64,000 nt of DNA from Methanoregulaceae archaeon (GCA_020850325.1 JADZEW010000021.1:1-64000), one strand, 5' to 3'. Counted from the first letter of the stretch, positions 44,510 through 54,424 are shown. The notes: a model not told the origin generated them from the sequence alone. Made by a program: numbers and translations.

Positions 44510-47500
44510 ATGAATACCAATCGGCTTAAGTCGTTGACCCACGGATGGCGCGCTCTCGTAGCGGTCGCCGTGATGGGTATGGCGGTGCTTGGCAGTGCGC
44601 AAGATTATTCGACGCTGCAGGGCACCAACCAGCGGATCGGCACCAACTCTGGAGCGGCACTCAGCTCTCCGGGGCGGGCCTTGTTGCGCTGGTTTGCGCC
44701 ATTCCTCAGCGGAGGCGATATCGTTTCCCTGATCCGAAACAACACCGCCGCCGAGACGGCGACCACCGGTGTGTGGCTGACCCCGGCACAGATCGACGAG
44801 ACGGGCAATGCCTACAACGTCGTCACTGGCTCGACGCCTGAGCCTGATCTGACGACGGGGGCGGACGTTCCTGCGGGCACGGCTCCGGGCTACGCCTATG
44901 CGTTCACCGTCCCCGCCGGCCAAGGCACCGATCCGACCGTCAAGAACTTCGTCGCTGACGAACTGCGGGTGTTTGAGTGGACGGTTCAACCGGCGAACCT
45001 CACGCACCGCACGGCGCGCAATTATGCGCTCTATGCCTGGTTGCCGCTCGGCCCTACCGGAGACGGCGGCGGCGGACTGCTGTTTACGCAGCGCTACTTC
45101 GTGTACGAGATCATCTATGCCGGTGGCCGGCGCTGGGTCGACGTAGTCGATACCTATGCGGCGGGCGGCGGTTGGGTGCGTCTTGGCGGCGGTGGCCGCT
45201 CGACGAACCGGCTGTATGACTACAACGGCGTCGATCCAATCCGCATTCGACTTTACAATACGGTTCCCAGACTCGCCGGCCACGAGAACGATGTGGTCAA
45301 CGGACCGCTTTCCAACTGGCTTGGCGTTTTCACCGATGTCCCCTACACGAGCGTCGTTTATGCAGACGCGGTGATGGCGGTTCCGGTGACCGGCGACTTC
45401 GCCGCAACACCGATCGTTTCGCAACTCGATCCCGCCCTGCCAGGGCTTGGCTCGCACGCCGTCTACGCCCGCAACGACTACACGGTGGGCGTGGTCAACA
45501 ACCAGACCGTGACCGCGGTCAGCGGCGTCGTCACTTCGGTCGAGCACAACACCGGCGTTGTGCGCTGGTCGTACTCCCCGCTTGCCGAGTCGCCGACCCT
45601 GACGGTGAGCCAGGATAACAACTCCGCAGGCGTCACACCTCAGCCTCCTTTCGCGGCTTCGACCGCCGAACCAGGCTACCAGGGCACGAACTACCATTCG
45701 GCCGCGATCGTGAACACGCTTGGTACCGAGTCGGTGATGCGATATCAGCCGACCTTGGTCGATGGCGTTTACGACATCTACGCTTACTGTCCCGGTACGC
45801 GCGGAACCGAGACGCTCGGCCAAGCGGTCGAGGTGCGAATCACCGAGGGCTCTAACCCGACGGTGACCTACAGCTTCAATCAAGATACAGCCCGAGGATG
45901 GGTTCGCATCGGCACGCGCCGATTCACTCACCAGGGCTCGATCGGAGAGGATCTCCGTGTCGAGATTTCGAACTACTCGCCGAACGCGGGTGACCTCGGC
46001 TTGACCGCCTACTCCGATGCGATTCGTTTCGTCGGCGCTGCGAACCTGTCGATCACCTCGACCCCGGTTCACGTTAAGGCGAACGTCATTCCGACCAACG
46101 GCGGCGTGCCGACCCCGACCTCCGTGGTTCTGATTGCCACAGAAGACGGTCGCCTGACTTTGGTCGATGCGGTCGGCAACGGCGACGGAACGACGCGAGC
46201 TTATTGGACGTATCCGAGCACACCCGACCCCGACAACCCCGGCTGGACAGATCCGAACGCGGTCCCGACCGAGGATGGCGGTGTCGCTACGATGCCACTT
46301 GGATTCGACTTGAGCTCTGCGCTGGTTCAGAACATCGGCGGTGCGGACTATCTGTTCATCGCCACCCGAAACGGCCGTGTTTACTGTATCGAAATGGCAG
46401 GCCGCGGCGACATGGACTTCGCTCGCCGACTGCCGGGCACGACGCGCCGCGTCTGGAGCTATCCGAATGACTTCCCGGCCATCGCGCAAAGAACTTCACT
46501 GGGGGCGTTCACGGGGTCGCTGACCTACGCGGACACTGGGAGCGGTCCGACGATCTACGCTCCAACCGCGCAGGGTCGACTGTACGCTCTGGAAGCGCTT
46601 CCTGCGGGACCCAACCCAAACAAGGTCACCAATGTCCGCTGGGCCTTCCCGGCGCTCAACCAGCCGACTCTAGGCACGATCTACATGACGCCGCTCGTCG
46701 CGGGTAACACCGTGTTCTTCGGAACCGGAGTCAAGGCTGATGACGACCGGGGCCGATTCTACGCGTTGAACGCGAACAACGGCAACCTGCAGTGGCAGTT
46801 CAACGGAACTACCGCCTGGGATACCGCGGGCGGCGGAGCGACCTTCATCAACGCCGACGACTTTGTCGCCGGTCCCGCTTTCGGAACGGCCGGACAACTC
46901 GGCGGTGGCATGCCGGACACGATTTTCGTGATGAACGAGAATCGTTGGCTGACCGCTCTGAATGCGACCGACGGAACGCTGTTGTGGACGACCGACGAAC
47001 TCGCTTCGACGATCATCGGCAACTTGACGCTAACCACCATCGACGCCTTTACTGGCGGAGGTGGCGGAGCACGGGCTAATACGCCACTCGTGATGGCCCC
47101 CACCGTCGATGGCCGATTCACGGGTCTCTTTGCGCGAGCCGGAGTAGGCTTCGGCGCGACGAACCGCTTCGGCACCAAGCGCGCCTGGGAGTATGTCTCT
47201 GCGGGTGGCCCGCTCTACTCGAGCATGTCCGTGGGCCGGAACATGATGTACGGCGCCGACAGCGCCGGGTACGTGTACGCCTTCAATAACGATGGCAATG
47301 GATCCGACCAGGACGTCAATGGCCCTGGCCAGCGCACGATCGTCGAGAATGACGACTCTGATCCGAACGTCGAAAACTTCCGCGATGCCAAGATCGCCTT
47401 TGTCACAAAGGACACTTTCCAGCGACTACGTCTCGCCGTCGGCGATGCGAATCACTACAGCTATCCCCAGGCCACGAACCCGGCGACTTTGATCAGCCGC

Positions 47501-50500
47501 CAGCAGTTCGACTGGGGCGAGTACCTGTACGTGCTCGTCTATGACTTGCCGTATCTCATCACGAACACGCAGACCGGATCGTCGGTCCCGCCGCCGGTGG
47601 TGAACTACCAGTTCAGCGTCGAGGGCGCGGCCTTCCGCAACCTGTCGGTCGAGGTGCGCCAGTTCCGCGCGCCAAACACGTCGCCTTTCGGCCCTGATGG
47701 ATCCACCCGGCTCGATGGCTACGCGATTCTTGCTTTCCCGATCCAGGGTAGCGGCAGCAATGCCCTACCGCCTGGCCGCGCGAATGTGTCGGTCTCGGTC
47801 AGCACTTCCGGTGTCACGGATCCGCCTCGCCAGGTCAACATCGGTCTGAACCCGCTCAACAGCCGCCGCGAGTTCGGAATCTCGAACCCAATCGGTCTGG
47901 CCATCATTGCCGGCGACCCGCTTCGCCACATCGGCAACGTTGTCGATCCGAGCGATCCCGGACGTCAGGCCAATGGGTCACCGAACATCCCGGCAACCGG
48001 CCAGCGCGAAGACCGACTCACCGCTACCACGGGGGTCGTCTCGCACGCTCAGTCAGGTTCAACGGATGTCAATCTGATCGACACCAGCTTGATGACCCTG
48101 CTTCGAGGACCTGGTCGCGGCGTCGACAACGTCCGGTTCAACCGTAATGGACTGAATTGGCAGGGCGGGCAAGCTGCGGTGACCAAGCGGATCATCGACA
48201 TCCCGTTCTACTCGGCGTTTTACGGCTCAGGCAAGGGAATGGAGGACTATCCGATCAACTTCCCGAACACGAGTCTGGACTACCCGGATATCGAGGAAGA
48301 GCGCATCAAGGTCGTCAAGGACATCTTCGGCAACGCCGAGAACCCTGTCTTCGGACCGATGTCCCTCAACCCTCCAACGAATGTGGTCGAATCGGCGCTG
48401 CCCTTCCCGACCCGTGACCTTTCATTGACCGTATTGACGCTCACCGTCGACGTTCCGCGGTTCCAGCCGCCGAACCGGACCCAGGCCCTCGACTCGGCTA
48501 ACGCCGCCGTCGATGCCGGCTACTACGGTCGGATGAACGTCTTCGTGGACAGCGACGGCAGCGGCACGCTCACCCGTGGCGGTGGCCGACGCGAAGCCTT
48601 CCGCGCCTTCTGGCTCGGTTCCAGCGTCGGGGTCGACAACTCGTTCCTGATCGAGACGCCGACCATCGACTTCGGCAACCTTGCATCGGGCACGGGCTAC
48701 AGTCCGCTGGCCCCGAACGTAGCGGGATCGAACTACACTCCGTTCCCGTCGCCGACGGTTCCGCTTGGCCTCACCTACAACCGAAGCCTCTTCCCGTACA
48801 CGGATCTGTTCAAGCCGATCACAATCCGGAACGAGGGCAACGTCAACCTGATCAACTTGCGGCTGGCGAAGTCGTACAACTACGGAGGCCCGTTGATTCC
48901 GTGGGAGATCTTCTCTGCGAACGATCATGAGCGGGTTTGGCTGAACGGTTCGCTGAACCTGCACGCCACGTTCGACGAGCAGTTCTCGCTCACGCCGGTG
49001 CCGGTCCTCCAAAAGGCGCGGGTTGGAGATTCGAGCGGAACGACTTTCAGCGACATTCCCGTCGTCCGCGACAATCCGAACATCAACTCCACGGCGGGCT
49101 TCCTGTTTACGCCAGGCATTGGCGGATTTCCGGATGTGGCCCGCGAAGTCCTGACGAAGGGTCCGCGGATCGGCATCTCGATTCCGCTCGGCTTCCCGTC
49201 GACGCAGCTTTCGCAGATCATCCGGATCATCGAAGACACGAACGGCGACGAGAGTCTGCCGCTCGATGGCGGAGATAACGGCCTCGAGAACTACGCTGAT
49301 CCGACGGTTTCGATTCGCGGCACGGTCCGCGAGACGCGGCTGACGAACAACTTCACGCCGCGAACCGCGCCGATGATCGACAGCTTGACCACGACGACGG
49401 TGGGGAATGAGCAGTATCAGCTCGCCAACTCCCAGCCGGCGGCGATGCGCGCACTGCGCGGCCACTTGCTGACGATCTTCACTTCAGATCGCTTCGGCCA
49501 AGGTGCTGGTGCTGGGTTCAACAAGACTCAGCCCGCCACGCCCGAAGATAATCCAGAGACCCGGCTTTACTTCTCGAGCCTCGCCGGCACGATTCCGGGC
49601 GCGGCCAGTCCGCTTAGCGACCTCAACGGGTTCGCCGCGGCGGACACCAGCATCTGGCCGAACGGCCGCTGGTGGAGACAGGAAGTGGCGGACTACCCGA
49701 ACCTTCCCGCGGCAACGCTCTTCCCGGGCGACCCGGTTGTGGCGGGCACGATGAAGTTCGGTGCGCCCTCGCTGCCCTCCAGCGGCGCGGTGAGCCCGTT
49801 CACAGGCGTCGCTAACCCGTTCGCCTACGTCGCGTTCCTGGGCACCGCCCAGAAGCAGGGCACGGAGCGGTACAACGACAACCGCATCTTCCTCAGCCAA
49901 GTCACGATTGGAGGCGCGGGGGCGCTGACGGTCACCGACCCGATCAGCAACCCGAATGACACGCTCATGCCGAAGGGCAAGCCCTCGATCGTTCAGGCAG
50001 GACGCAACGCATCCGTGTTCTGGTCGATTGCGGGTACGGGCCAATCGGGTCTGCAGTATGCGACAACCGACGGCGTTGTCTGGTCGCCGACGCGAACCAT
50101 CGACGTCGGACCGGGCTTCGAAAACGTGTCCGCACCGCATGCGGTGGGTCGTGTCTACCGTGGAGTGGGTGCCCCGGGCACCCCCGCCAATGGTCAGAAC
50201 ATGATCGAACTGACGTTCACGGGCAAGCTCCGCGGCATGCCGGCGCCGGACATCTACCTTGGGCGATTGGTCGCCAACGGTGCGGGCATCGCGACCGGGC
50301 AGACGTTCTTCCCCACGATCCAGAACGAGTTCCTTGTTGCGGATCGCGAGGTCGGCACGTTCCGATCAAGTGGCGTCTCTTGGAACCGCCGAGGCACTAC
50401 AGAACTGTGGTACAGCCTCAACGGTGCGGCGCCAGTCAATATCGAAGTGCCGAACACGCGCCAGCAAGATCAATCGACCGGCATCTGGACGTTCGACACG

Positions 50501-51265
50501 ACGTTGGGTGGCAAGGCCTACTTGGACCCCAACCTCGGTACGGTCCGCTTGGCGAACACGTTGCCGTCGCGCGGTGGCCAACTGTTCCTGACCTACCAGC
50601 CGCGGTTCCTGCGGGTGAGTTCGGGCGGAGCAGCCTACAACAGTCCGTCGCTGATGTTCGACAATCGCCTGATCGGCGAGCTCAGCTACTGGGCGACCGC
50701 CGCCAACACCGCGATCAATCCCAATGTGGACGTGGTGCGGTCCAGTCGGTTCATCTTCACCTACGGCCGCGCGGTCAGCGGAAATCAGGTGGCACGTCCG
50801 TTCATGCAGACGGTGCGCGCCGGAATCCAACTGCCGTCGTCGATCGCGACGAATCCGGACGGCACGCTGGTCGGCCTGACGGTTACGGGCGCGACTTCTT
50901 ACTACCAGGTCGATCCGGCGAACGGTCGGCTGTACTTCACGGACGCCGATGAGAATCGGACGATTACCGTGACGTACACCGGCTTCAACGACGCCGGTGT
51001 CCCGGTTGCCTACCCGAACCCTTCGTATCCGAACACTTCGTATCGTACGGGGCTGCTCTCGGAGCGCAACGAAGCCCCGATTCCCGTGGATCAGGCAGTC
51101 AACGAGTCGCAGCTGGCGACGTTCCTCGATCCGTTCGAGGGCACGCTTGCCAATCGGCGGCCAGGACTCATGTGGCTGTTCTGGACAAGCACGCGCGGCG
51201 GTTCGCCCGACGTGTACTTCCAGACCTTGGCCCCGCGGTTCACCCCTCGGGCCCGAGGCAACTAA
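44510..51265 (+). CDS. Giant secreted protein with golvesin-like and PQQ-propeller domains
   Basis: The 2251-residue protein has a signal peptide (MNTNRLKSLTHGWRALVAVA, ending LGSAQ). Two golvesin-like beta domains are suggested (about 130-310, e.g. YFVYEIIYAGGRRWVDVVDT, and about 385-515, e.g. GWVRIGTRRFTHQGSIGEDL). PQQ-like propeller blades follow at about 530-880: LIATEDGRLTLVDA, LFIATRNGRVYCIE, YAPTAQGRLYALE, GRFYALNANNGNLQWQF. The C-terminal 1200 residues are beta-rich and unrecognised. It starts 14 nt after the previous gene with GAAAGAGGA upstream. Probably exported and cell-surface or pilus-associated; an adhesive role is inference. Confidence 0.7.
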   Translation: MNTNRLKSLTHGWRALVAVAVMGMAVLGSAQDYSTLQGTNQRIGTNSGAALSSPGRALLRWFAPFLSGGDIVSLIRNNTAAETATTGVWLTPAQIDETGNAYNVVTGSTPEPDLTTGADVPAGTAPGYAYAFTVPAGQGTDPTVKNFVADELRVFEWTVQPANLTHRTARNYALYAWLPLGPTGDGGGGLLFTQRYFVYEIIYAGGRRWVDVVDTYAAGGGWVRLGGGGRSTNRLYDYNGVDPIRIRLYNTVPRLAGHENDVVNGPLSNWLGVFTDVPYTSVVYADAVMAVPVTGDFAATPIVSQLDPALPGLGSHAVYARNDYTVGVVNNQTVTAVSGVVTSVEHNTGVVRWSYSPLAESPTLTVSQDNNSAGVTPQPPFAASTAEPGYQGTNYHSAAIVNTLGTESVMRYQPTLVDGVYDIYAYCPGTRGTETLGQAVEVRITEGSNPTVTYSFNQDTARGWVRIGTRRFTHQGSIGEDLRVEISNYSPNAGDLGLTAYSDAIRFVGAANLSITSTPVHVKANVIPTNGGVPTPTSVVLIATEDGRLTLVDAVGNGDGTTRAYWTYPSTPDPDNPGWTDPNAVPTEDGGVATMPLGFDLSSALVQNIGGADYLFIATRNGRVYCIEMAGRGDMDFARRLPGTTRRVWSYPNDFPAIAQRTSLGAFTGSLTYADTGSGPTIYAPTAQGRLYALEALPAGPNPNKVTNVRWAFPALNQPTLGTIYMTPLVAGNTVFFGTGVKADDDRGRFYALNANNGNLQWQFNGTTAWDTAGGGATFINADDFVAGPAFGTAGQLGGGMPDTIFVMNENRWLTALNATDGTLLWTTDELASTIIGNLTLTTIDAFTGGGGGARANTPLVMAPTVDGRFTGLFARAGVGFGATNRFGTKRAWEYVSAGGPLYSSMSVGRNMMYGADSAGYVYAFNNDGNGSDQDVNGPGQRTIVENDDSDPNVENFRDAKIAFVTKDTFQRLRLAVGDANHYSYPQATNPATLISRQQFDWGEYLYVLVYDLPYLITNTQTGSSVPPPVVNYQFSVEGAAFRNLSVEVRQFRAPNTSPFGPDGSTRLDGYAILAFPIQGSGSNALPPGRANVSVSVSTSGVTDPPRQVNIGLNPLNSRREFGISNPIGLAIIAGDPLRHIGNVVDPSDPGRQANGSPNIPATGQREDRLTATTGVVSHAQSGSTDVNLIDTSLMTLLRGPGRGVDNVRFNRNGLNWQGGQAAVTKRIIDIPFYSAFYGSGKGMEDYPINFPNTSLDYPDIEEERIKVVKDIFGNAENPVFGPMSLNPPTNVVESALPFPTRDLSLTVLTLTVDVPRFQPPNRTQALDSANAAVDAGYYGRMNVFVDSDGSGTLTRGGGRREAFRAFWLGSSVGVDNSFLIETPTIDFGNLASGTGYSPLAPNVAGSNYTPFPSPTVPLGLTYNRSLFPYTDLFKPITIRNEGNVNLINLRLAKSYNYGGPLIPWEIFSANDHERVWLNGSLNLHATFDEQFSLTPVPVLQKARVGDSSGTTFSDIPVVRDNPNINSTAGFLFTPGIGGFPDVAREVLTKGPRIGISIPLGFPSTQLSQIIRIIEDTNGDESLPLDGGDNGLENYADPTVSIRGTVRETRLTNNFTPRTAPMIDSLTTTTVGNEQYQLANSQPAAMRALRGHLLTIFTSDRFGQGAGAGFNKTQPATPEDNPETRLYFSSLAGTIPGAASPLSDLNGFAAADTSIWPNGRWWRQEVADYPNLPAATLFPGDPVVAGTMKFGAPSLPSSGAVSPFTGVANPFAYVAFLGTAQKQGTERYNDNRIFLSQVTIGGAGALTVTDPISNPNDTLMPKGKPSIVQAGRNASVFWSIAGTGQSGLQYATTDGVVWSPTRTIDVGPGFENVSAPHAVGRVYRGVGAPGTPANGQNMIELTFTGKLRGMPAPDIYLGRLVANGAGIATGQTFFPTIQNEFLVADREVGTFRSSGVSWNRRGTTELWYSLNGAAPVNIEVPNTRQQDQSTGIWTFDTTLGGKAYLDPNLGTVRLANTLPSRGGQLFLTYQPRFLRVSSGGAAYNSPSLMFDNRLIGELSYWATAANTAINPNVDVVRSSRFIFTYGRAVSGNQVARPFMQTVRAGIQLPSSIATNPDGTLVGLTVTGATSYYQVDPANGRLYFTDADENRTITVTYTGFNDAGVPVAYPNPSYPNTSYRTGLLSERNEAPIPVDQAVNESQLATFLDPFEGTLANRRPGLMWLFWTSTRGGSPDVYFQTLAPRFTPRARGN

Positions 51266-51279
51266 AGAAAACGCGCGAT

Positions 51280-51312
51280 GGCCGGGCTCTTTCGGCAAGA
51301 ATGAGCCCGGCC
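51280..51312. terminator. Hairpin terminating the minor-pilin block
   Basis: GGCCGGGCTC and GAGCCCGGCC form a perfect 10-bp stem with a 13-nt loop, 15 nt after the stop of the giant gene. It separates this block from the pilM operon. Confidence 0.65.
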
Positions 51313-51334
51313 TAACGCTTTGTAGAGATATTGA

Positions 51335-51468
51335 GGTCAACGGACAGGTATTGTTACGCGGAGCTGAATTTAATGCGAACCCGACGAACGATACGGGGCG
51401 GCTAGTCCGTCTTGAATCCGACAGAGGGGTCGTTGCCGTTGACGTGACAAGGTCAACGGTGATAAGAT
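51335..51468 (+). promoter_or_regulatory. pilM operon promoter with overlapping inverted-repeat operator
   Basis: TTGACG (51439-51444) and TAAGAT (51463-51468) are 18 nt apart, a good sigma-70-type promoter. An 8-bp inverted repeat CCGTTGAC (51436-51443) / GTCAACGG (51452-51459) with an 8-nt spacer overlaps the -35 box and the promoter spacer. A further GGTCAACGG half-site lies at 51335-51343. A dimeric regulator bound here would block RNA polymerase. Confidence 0.55.
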
Positions 51469-51501
51469 AGGAAGCTCCTGGCCAGGGAAGCAGGACACGT
51501 C

Positions 51502-52758
51502 ATGGCGAAGAAACTGAGCAGCGTTCTCGGGATCGACATTGGAAGTCGGAAGATCAAGGTCGCCGAGGTGAAAGCCCAAGGTCGAGATGCGGTGGTAACC
51601 GCACTCGCCATGGTGGACACCCCGGAAGGCGCGGTCGATCAAACCGGCGTATTCAACCCAGATGCGGTGGGGGCCGCCATCAAGCAGGCAATCAGCGAAT
51701 CCGGCGCGTCTTCAGGCGCGGCCGTGGTTTCGATTGCCGGTTCGGCTTCAGTGCTGGTCCGGACACTGGAAGTTCCGCGAATGAACTCCAACGAACTGAA
51801 GGAGCACATGCAGTGGGAGATCAACCGAAACATCCCATTTGCCGAAAGCACGGTCGTTAGCGATTTCAAGCCGCTCGGGGATGACGATCCAAACTCCGCG
51901 AATATGGACGTGGTCTTGGCCATTTCTCCGCAGTCTGCGATCGACACGGTCATGGATTGTCTAAAGAAAGCGGGCAAGACGACCCACGCGATCGACGTCG
52001 AGCCGCTCGGACTCGCCCGAACGCTGACCACGAGCTACGACGATCTGCTTCACGACAAGACGGTTTGCGTGGTCGAAGTCGGTCACAAGACCACCTCGAT
52101 CAACATCTACAAGAACGGCAAACTTCTGATGCCGAGACAAGTGCCGGTCGGTGGCGAGAACTTCACCCGGGCCATCGCTGACGGGCTTGGGGTGAGCATG
52201 CTCGAGGCCGAGGATCTCAAACTCGCGAATGCCGACGTTAGCGGGATGGCGGTTGCTGCGGGCAGTTTCTCGAGTAACCCCTTTGCCGCTCCGGCAGATC
52301 TTGGAGGGGGGGCGCCTGCCGAGGGATTTGTGCCCTACAACCCCTTCGCCGACGAGCCGATGGCGGCTCCAGACGCGGGTGTTCCTGCGCCGGCAGAAGA
52401 TGTTCCGGCTGGGCCAGCCGACGCGACCCCGGTGCCATCGGGTGATCCCCAGGCTCAGCGGGTTAATACCGCTCTGGCCTCCGAACTCGACGAGTTTGTA
52501 GCGGAGATTCGCCGTTCGATCGACTACTTCCGAAATCGCGGGGGAGACGTGGACAACCTCATTCTCGCGGGAGGCGGCAGTCAACTTCGCGGTCTGGCTG
52601 AGTTCCTTGGGAACGCGCTCGGCATCACGTGTGACGCTTTGGACCCTCTACGGCGTCTGAATGTCAACGCGAAGCGCGCCGACATGTCTTTTGTAGATGC
52701 GCATCGCACCGAGTTTACGGTGGCGGTCGGTAATGGCCTCCACATTCTGTTTGATTAG
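51502..52758 (+). CDS. pilM: Type IV pilus assembly protein PilM, with NPF-containing insert
   Basis: The 418-residue actin-like cytoplasmic ATP-binding protein binds PilN's N-terminus and links the ATPases to the alignment complex. The start MAKKLSSVLGIDIGSRKIKV and GGENFTRAIADGLGVSMLEA and NLILAGGGSQLRGLAEFLG are PilM hallmarks. Between about 252 and 312 there is a Pro/Ala/Gly-rich insert with two NPF motifs (SSNPFAAP, YNPFADEP), which interrupts the usual fold region. First gene of pilMNOPQ, 10 nt before pilN. Confidence 0.94.
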   Translation: MAKKLSSVLGIDIGSRKIKVAEVKAQGRDAVVTALAMVDTPEGAVDQTGVFNPDAVGAAIKQAISESGASSGAAVVSIAGSASVLVRTLEVPRMNSNELKEHMQWEINRNIPFAESTVVSDFKPLGDDDPNSANMDVVLAISPQSAIDTVMDCLKKAGKTTHAIDVEPLGLARTLTTSYDDLLHDKTVCVVEVGHKTTSINIYKNGKLLMPRQVPVGGENFTRAIADGLGVSMLEAEDLKLANADVSGMAVAAGSFSSNPFAAPADLGGGAPAEGFVPYNPFADEPMAAPDAGVPAPAEDVPAGPADATPVPSGDPQAQRVNTALASELDEFVAEIRRSIDYFRNRGGDVDNLILAGGGSQLRGLAEFLGNALGITCDALDPLRRLNVNAKRADMSFVDAHRTEFTVAVGNGLHILFD

Positions 52759-52767
52759 GGAACACGG

Positions 52768-53679
52768 ATGAAACTCAACCTACTCCCGACATATGTGTCG
52801 AAGGAAAAGCAGGGGCGCTTTGCGTTCGTGCTCTCGGCGCTGATCGCGCTAGGGTGCCTCGCGCTCATGATCTTCATGACTCGAAGTTCTCGAGATGCCT
52901 TGGCCGCCGAGAAGCAACGAATCGCGGATGCGCGGCCCAACGCTCAGCTTGCGGTCGCCACCTCGAAGCGCGCTGATGCCGTCATCGCCGAAAATCGCGG
53001 ATTGATCCTCAATATCAACCTCGCTGATTCGATGAACAAGCACAACACCGTGTACCCGGACCTCTTTGATGAAGTTCGGAAGTACATCCCCAACTTCTAC
53101 CGGATTAGCTCGATGGCCGCCGTGCCCAACGGAGCAGAGTCTTGCACGGTGACCATGACCGGGTATCTGAGCTCGTTCCAAGAGTACGCCGATCTGATGA
53201 TCGCGCTCCTGCGGATCCCTGGGGCAACGGCCGTCTCTCGATCGGGCTTCCAGTTCAACGAGCCGGGCGTTCCCGGACTCATCCCCGAAGACCAGCAGGG
53301 TCGGATTCTCCGCCCGGGCGAGCCTCGCATTCCCGATGATCCGCACGATCGCCTTGATCAGCAGATCGCGAATGCGCAAGTAACCAGTTTCCAAAACGCA
53401 GGTGGCTTCGGTACCAGTGAGACGCCGATCGTTCGCGGAGCAATGCCGACGCAGTCGACCGTAACCGTCGCCGTCGTCATTGCCGGCAAGAATATCCAGA
53501 CGCCCAATCCGCGCCAAACGCTCGCTGAGTCCGCAGCGCTTTGGGGTGGTGCTCCGACGGCGCCTGGCCAGCCGGGGCAACCCGCAGCGAACACTCGGCC
53601 CGCCCCCGCGACTCCTCCGCCGCCAACGACACCGCCAGGCCGGAACAATCCCGGTCGCGGCCAGGGAGGTGAAGACTAA
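52768..53679 (+). CDS. pilN: Type IV pilus alignment protein PilN-like
   Basis: The 303-residue single-pass membrane protein starts MKLNLLPTYV; the N-L-L-P motif is the short cytoplasmic PilN segment that docks into PilM. A transmembrane helix follows (about 21-38: FAFVLSALIALGCLALMIFM), then a coiled coil and a ferredoxin-like periplasmic domain with NFYRISSMAAVPNGAESCTV. The C-terminal about 50 residues are Pro/Gly-rich (PAPATPPPPTTPPGRNNPGR). Typical PilN is about 180-200 residues. The stop overlaps the pilO start (TAATG). Assignment rests on motif and gene order. Confidence 0.82.
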   Translation: MKLNLLPTYVSKEKQGRFAFVLSALIALGCLALMIFMTRSSRDALAAEKQRIADARPNAQLAVATSKRADAVIAENRGLILNINLADSMNKHNTVYPDLFDEVRKYIPNFYRISSMAAVPNGAESCTVTMTGYLSSFQEYADLMIALLRIPGATAVSRSGFQFNEPGVPGLIPEDQQGRILRPGEPRIPDDPHDRLDQQIANAQVTSFQNAGGFGTSETPIVRGAMPTQSTVTVAVVIAGKNIQTPNPRQTLAESAALWGGAPTAPGQPGQPAANTRPAPATPPPPTTPPGRNNPGRGQGGED

Positions 53680-54416
53680 TGAAAATGGGTGCTGCTCCGG
53701 CATTGAGCATCGGAATCGGTCTCGGTTTGATTTTCATCGGCTTCGGCTTGCGTGAGTACCTTCCGAACATGAAGGACCGAGACTTGCACCGCAACGTTGC
53801 CGACGCAACGGAGGCGGAGGCCAACAAGCTTCCCGCAGCGAAGAAGCGACTTGAGCGGGCGAAGCAGATCGTCCAGGAAAAGGCTGACGATTGGCAAGAG
53901 GTTGTTGCGTCGAGAACGCCGCCGAACTCGCTGGCCGCTGGCGGAATTGATATGAGCGTCAACGCTTGGCAGCTCGTCGTCGATACTCCCAAGTTCCGAA
54001 ACAACATTCAGAATGCGGTGAATCGCCAAGTGAAGACGGGCGGCGTCGAGGTCCTCAATGGTCCGCGGGTCCCATCTCCGGATATGAACGGATCGACCAT
54101 CGTTGCCAACTACTTCAACTATCCGGCGATTCCTTTCCCGGTCGTCATCTTCGATTTCGGAACGATCACCGTTCGCGGCACTTACGCCCAGATCATGGAG
54201 AATGTCCGATCGTGGTCCGATATGCCGAACTATCTGGCCGTGGCTGACGGTCTTGCGATTAACGGAACGGCCCCGATTCTGACGGGCACCTACAATCTCT
54301 CGATGGTTGGCTACATTCGCGGCGACAAGATCTTCCCGACCGTTCCCGAGGGTGGAGCGGCTCCCGCAGCCGGTGGCGGCGGTGGCGGTGGCGGCGGAGG
54401 CCGCCGACAGAACTAA
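53679..54416 (+). CDS. pilO: Type IV pilus alignment protein PilO-like
   Basis: The 245-residue protein has one N-terminal transmembrane helix (APALSIGIGLGLIFIGFGLR), a coiled coil (about 35-75) and a periplasmic domain that includes PFPVVIFDFGTITVRGTYAQ, the strand pattern of PilO's ferredoxin fold. It would pair with PilN in the inner-membrane alignment complex. The C-terminus is a run of ten glycines before RRQN. GGGAGGT upstream supports the ATG at 53679, which overlaps the pilN stop. Sequence divergence makes order and topology the main evidence. Confidence 0.78.
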   Translation: MKMGAAPALSIGIGLGLIFIGFGLREYLPNMKDRDLHRNVADATEAEANKLPAAKKRLERAKQIVQEKADDWQEVVASRTPPNSLAAGGIDMSVNAWQLVVDTPKFRNNIQNAVNRQVKTGGVEVLNGPRVPSPDMNGSTIVANYFNYPAIPFPVVIFDFGTITVRGTYAQIMENVRSWSDMPNYLAVADGLAINGTAPILTGTYNLSMVGYIRGDKIFPTVPEGGAAPAAGGGGGGGGGGRRQN

Positions 54417-54424
54417 GAGGACCT

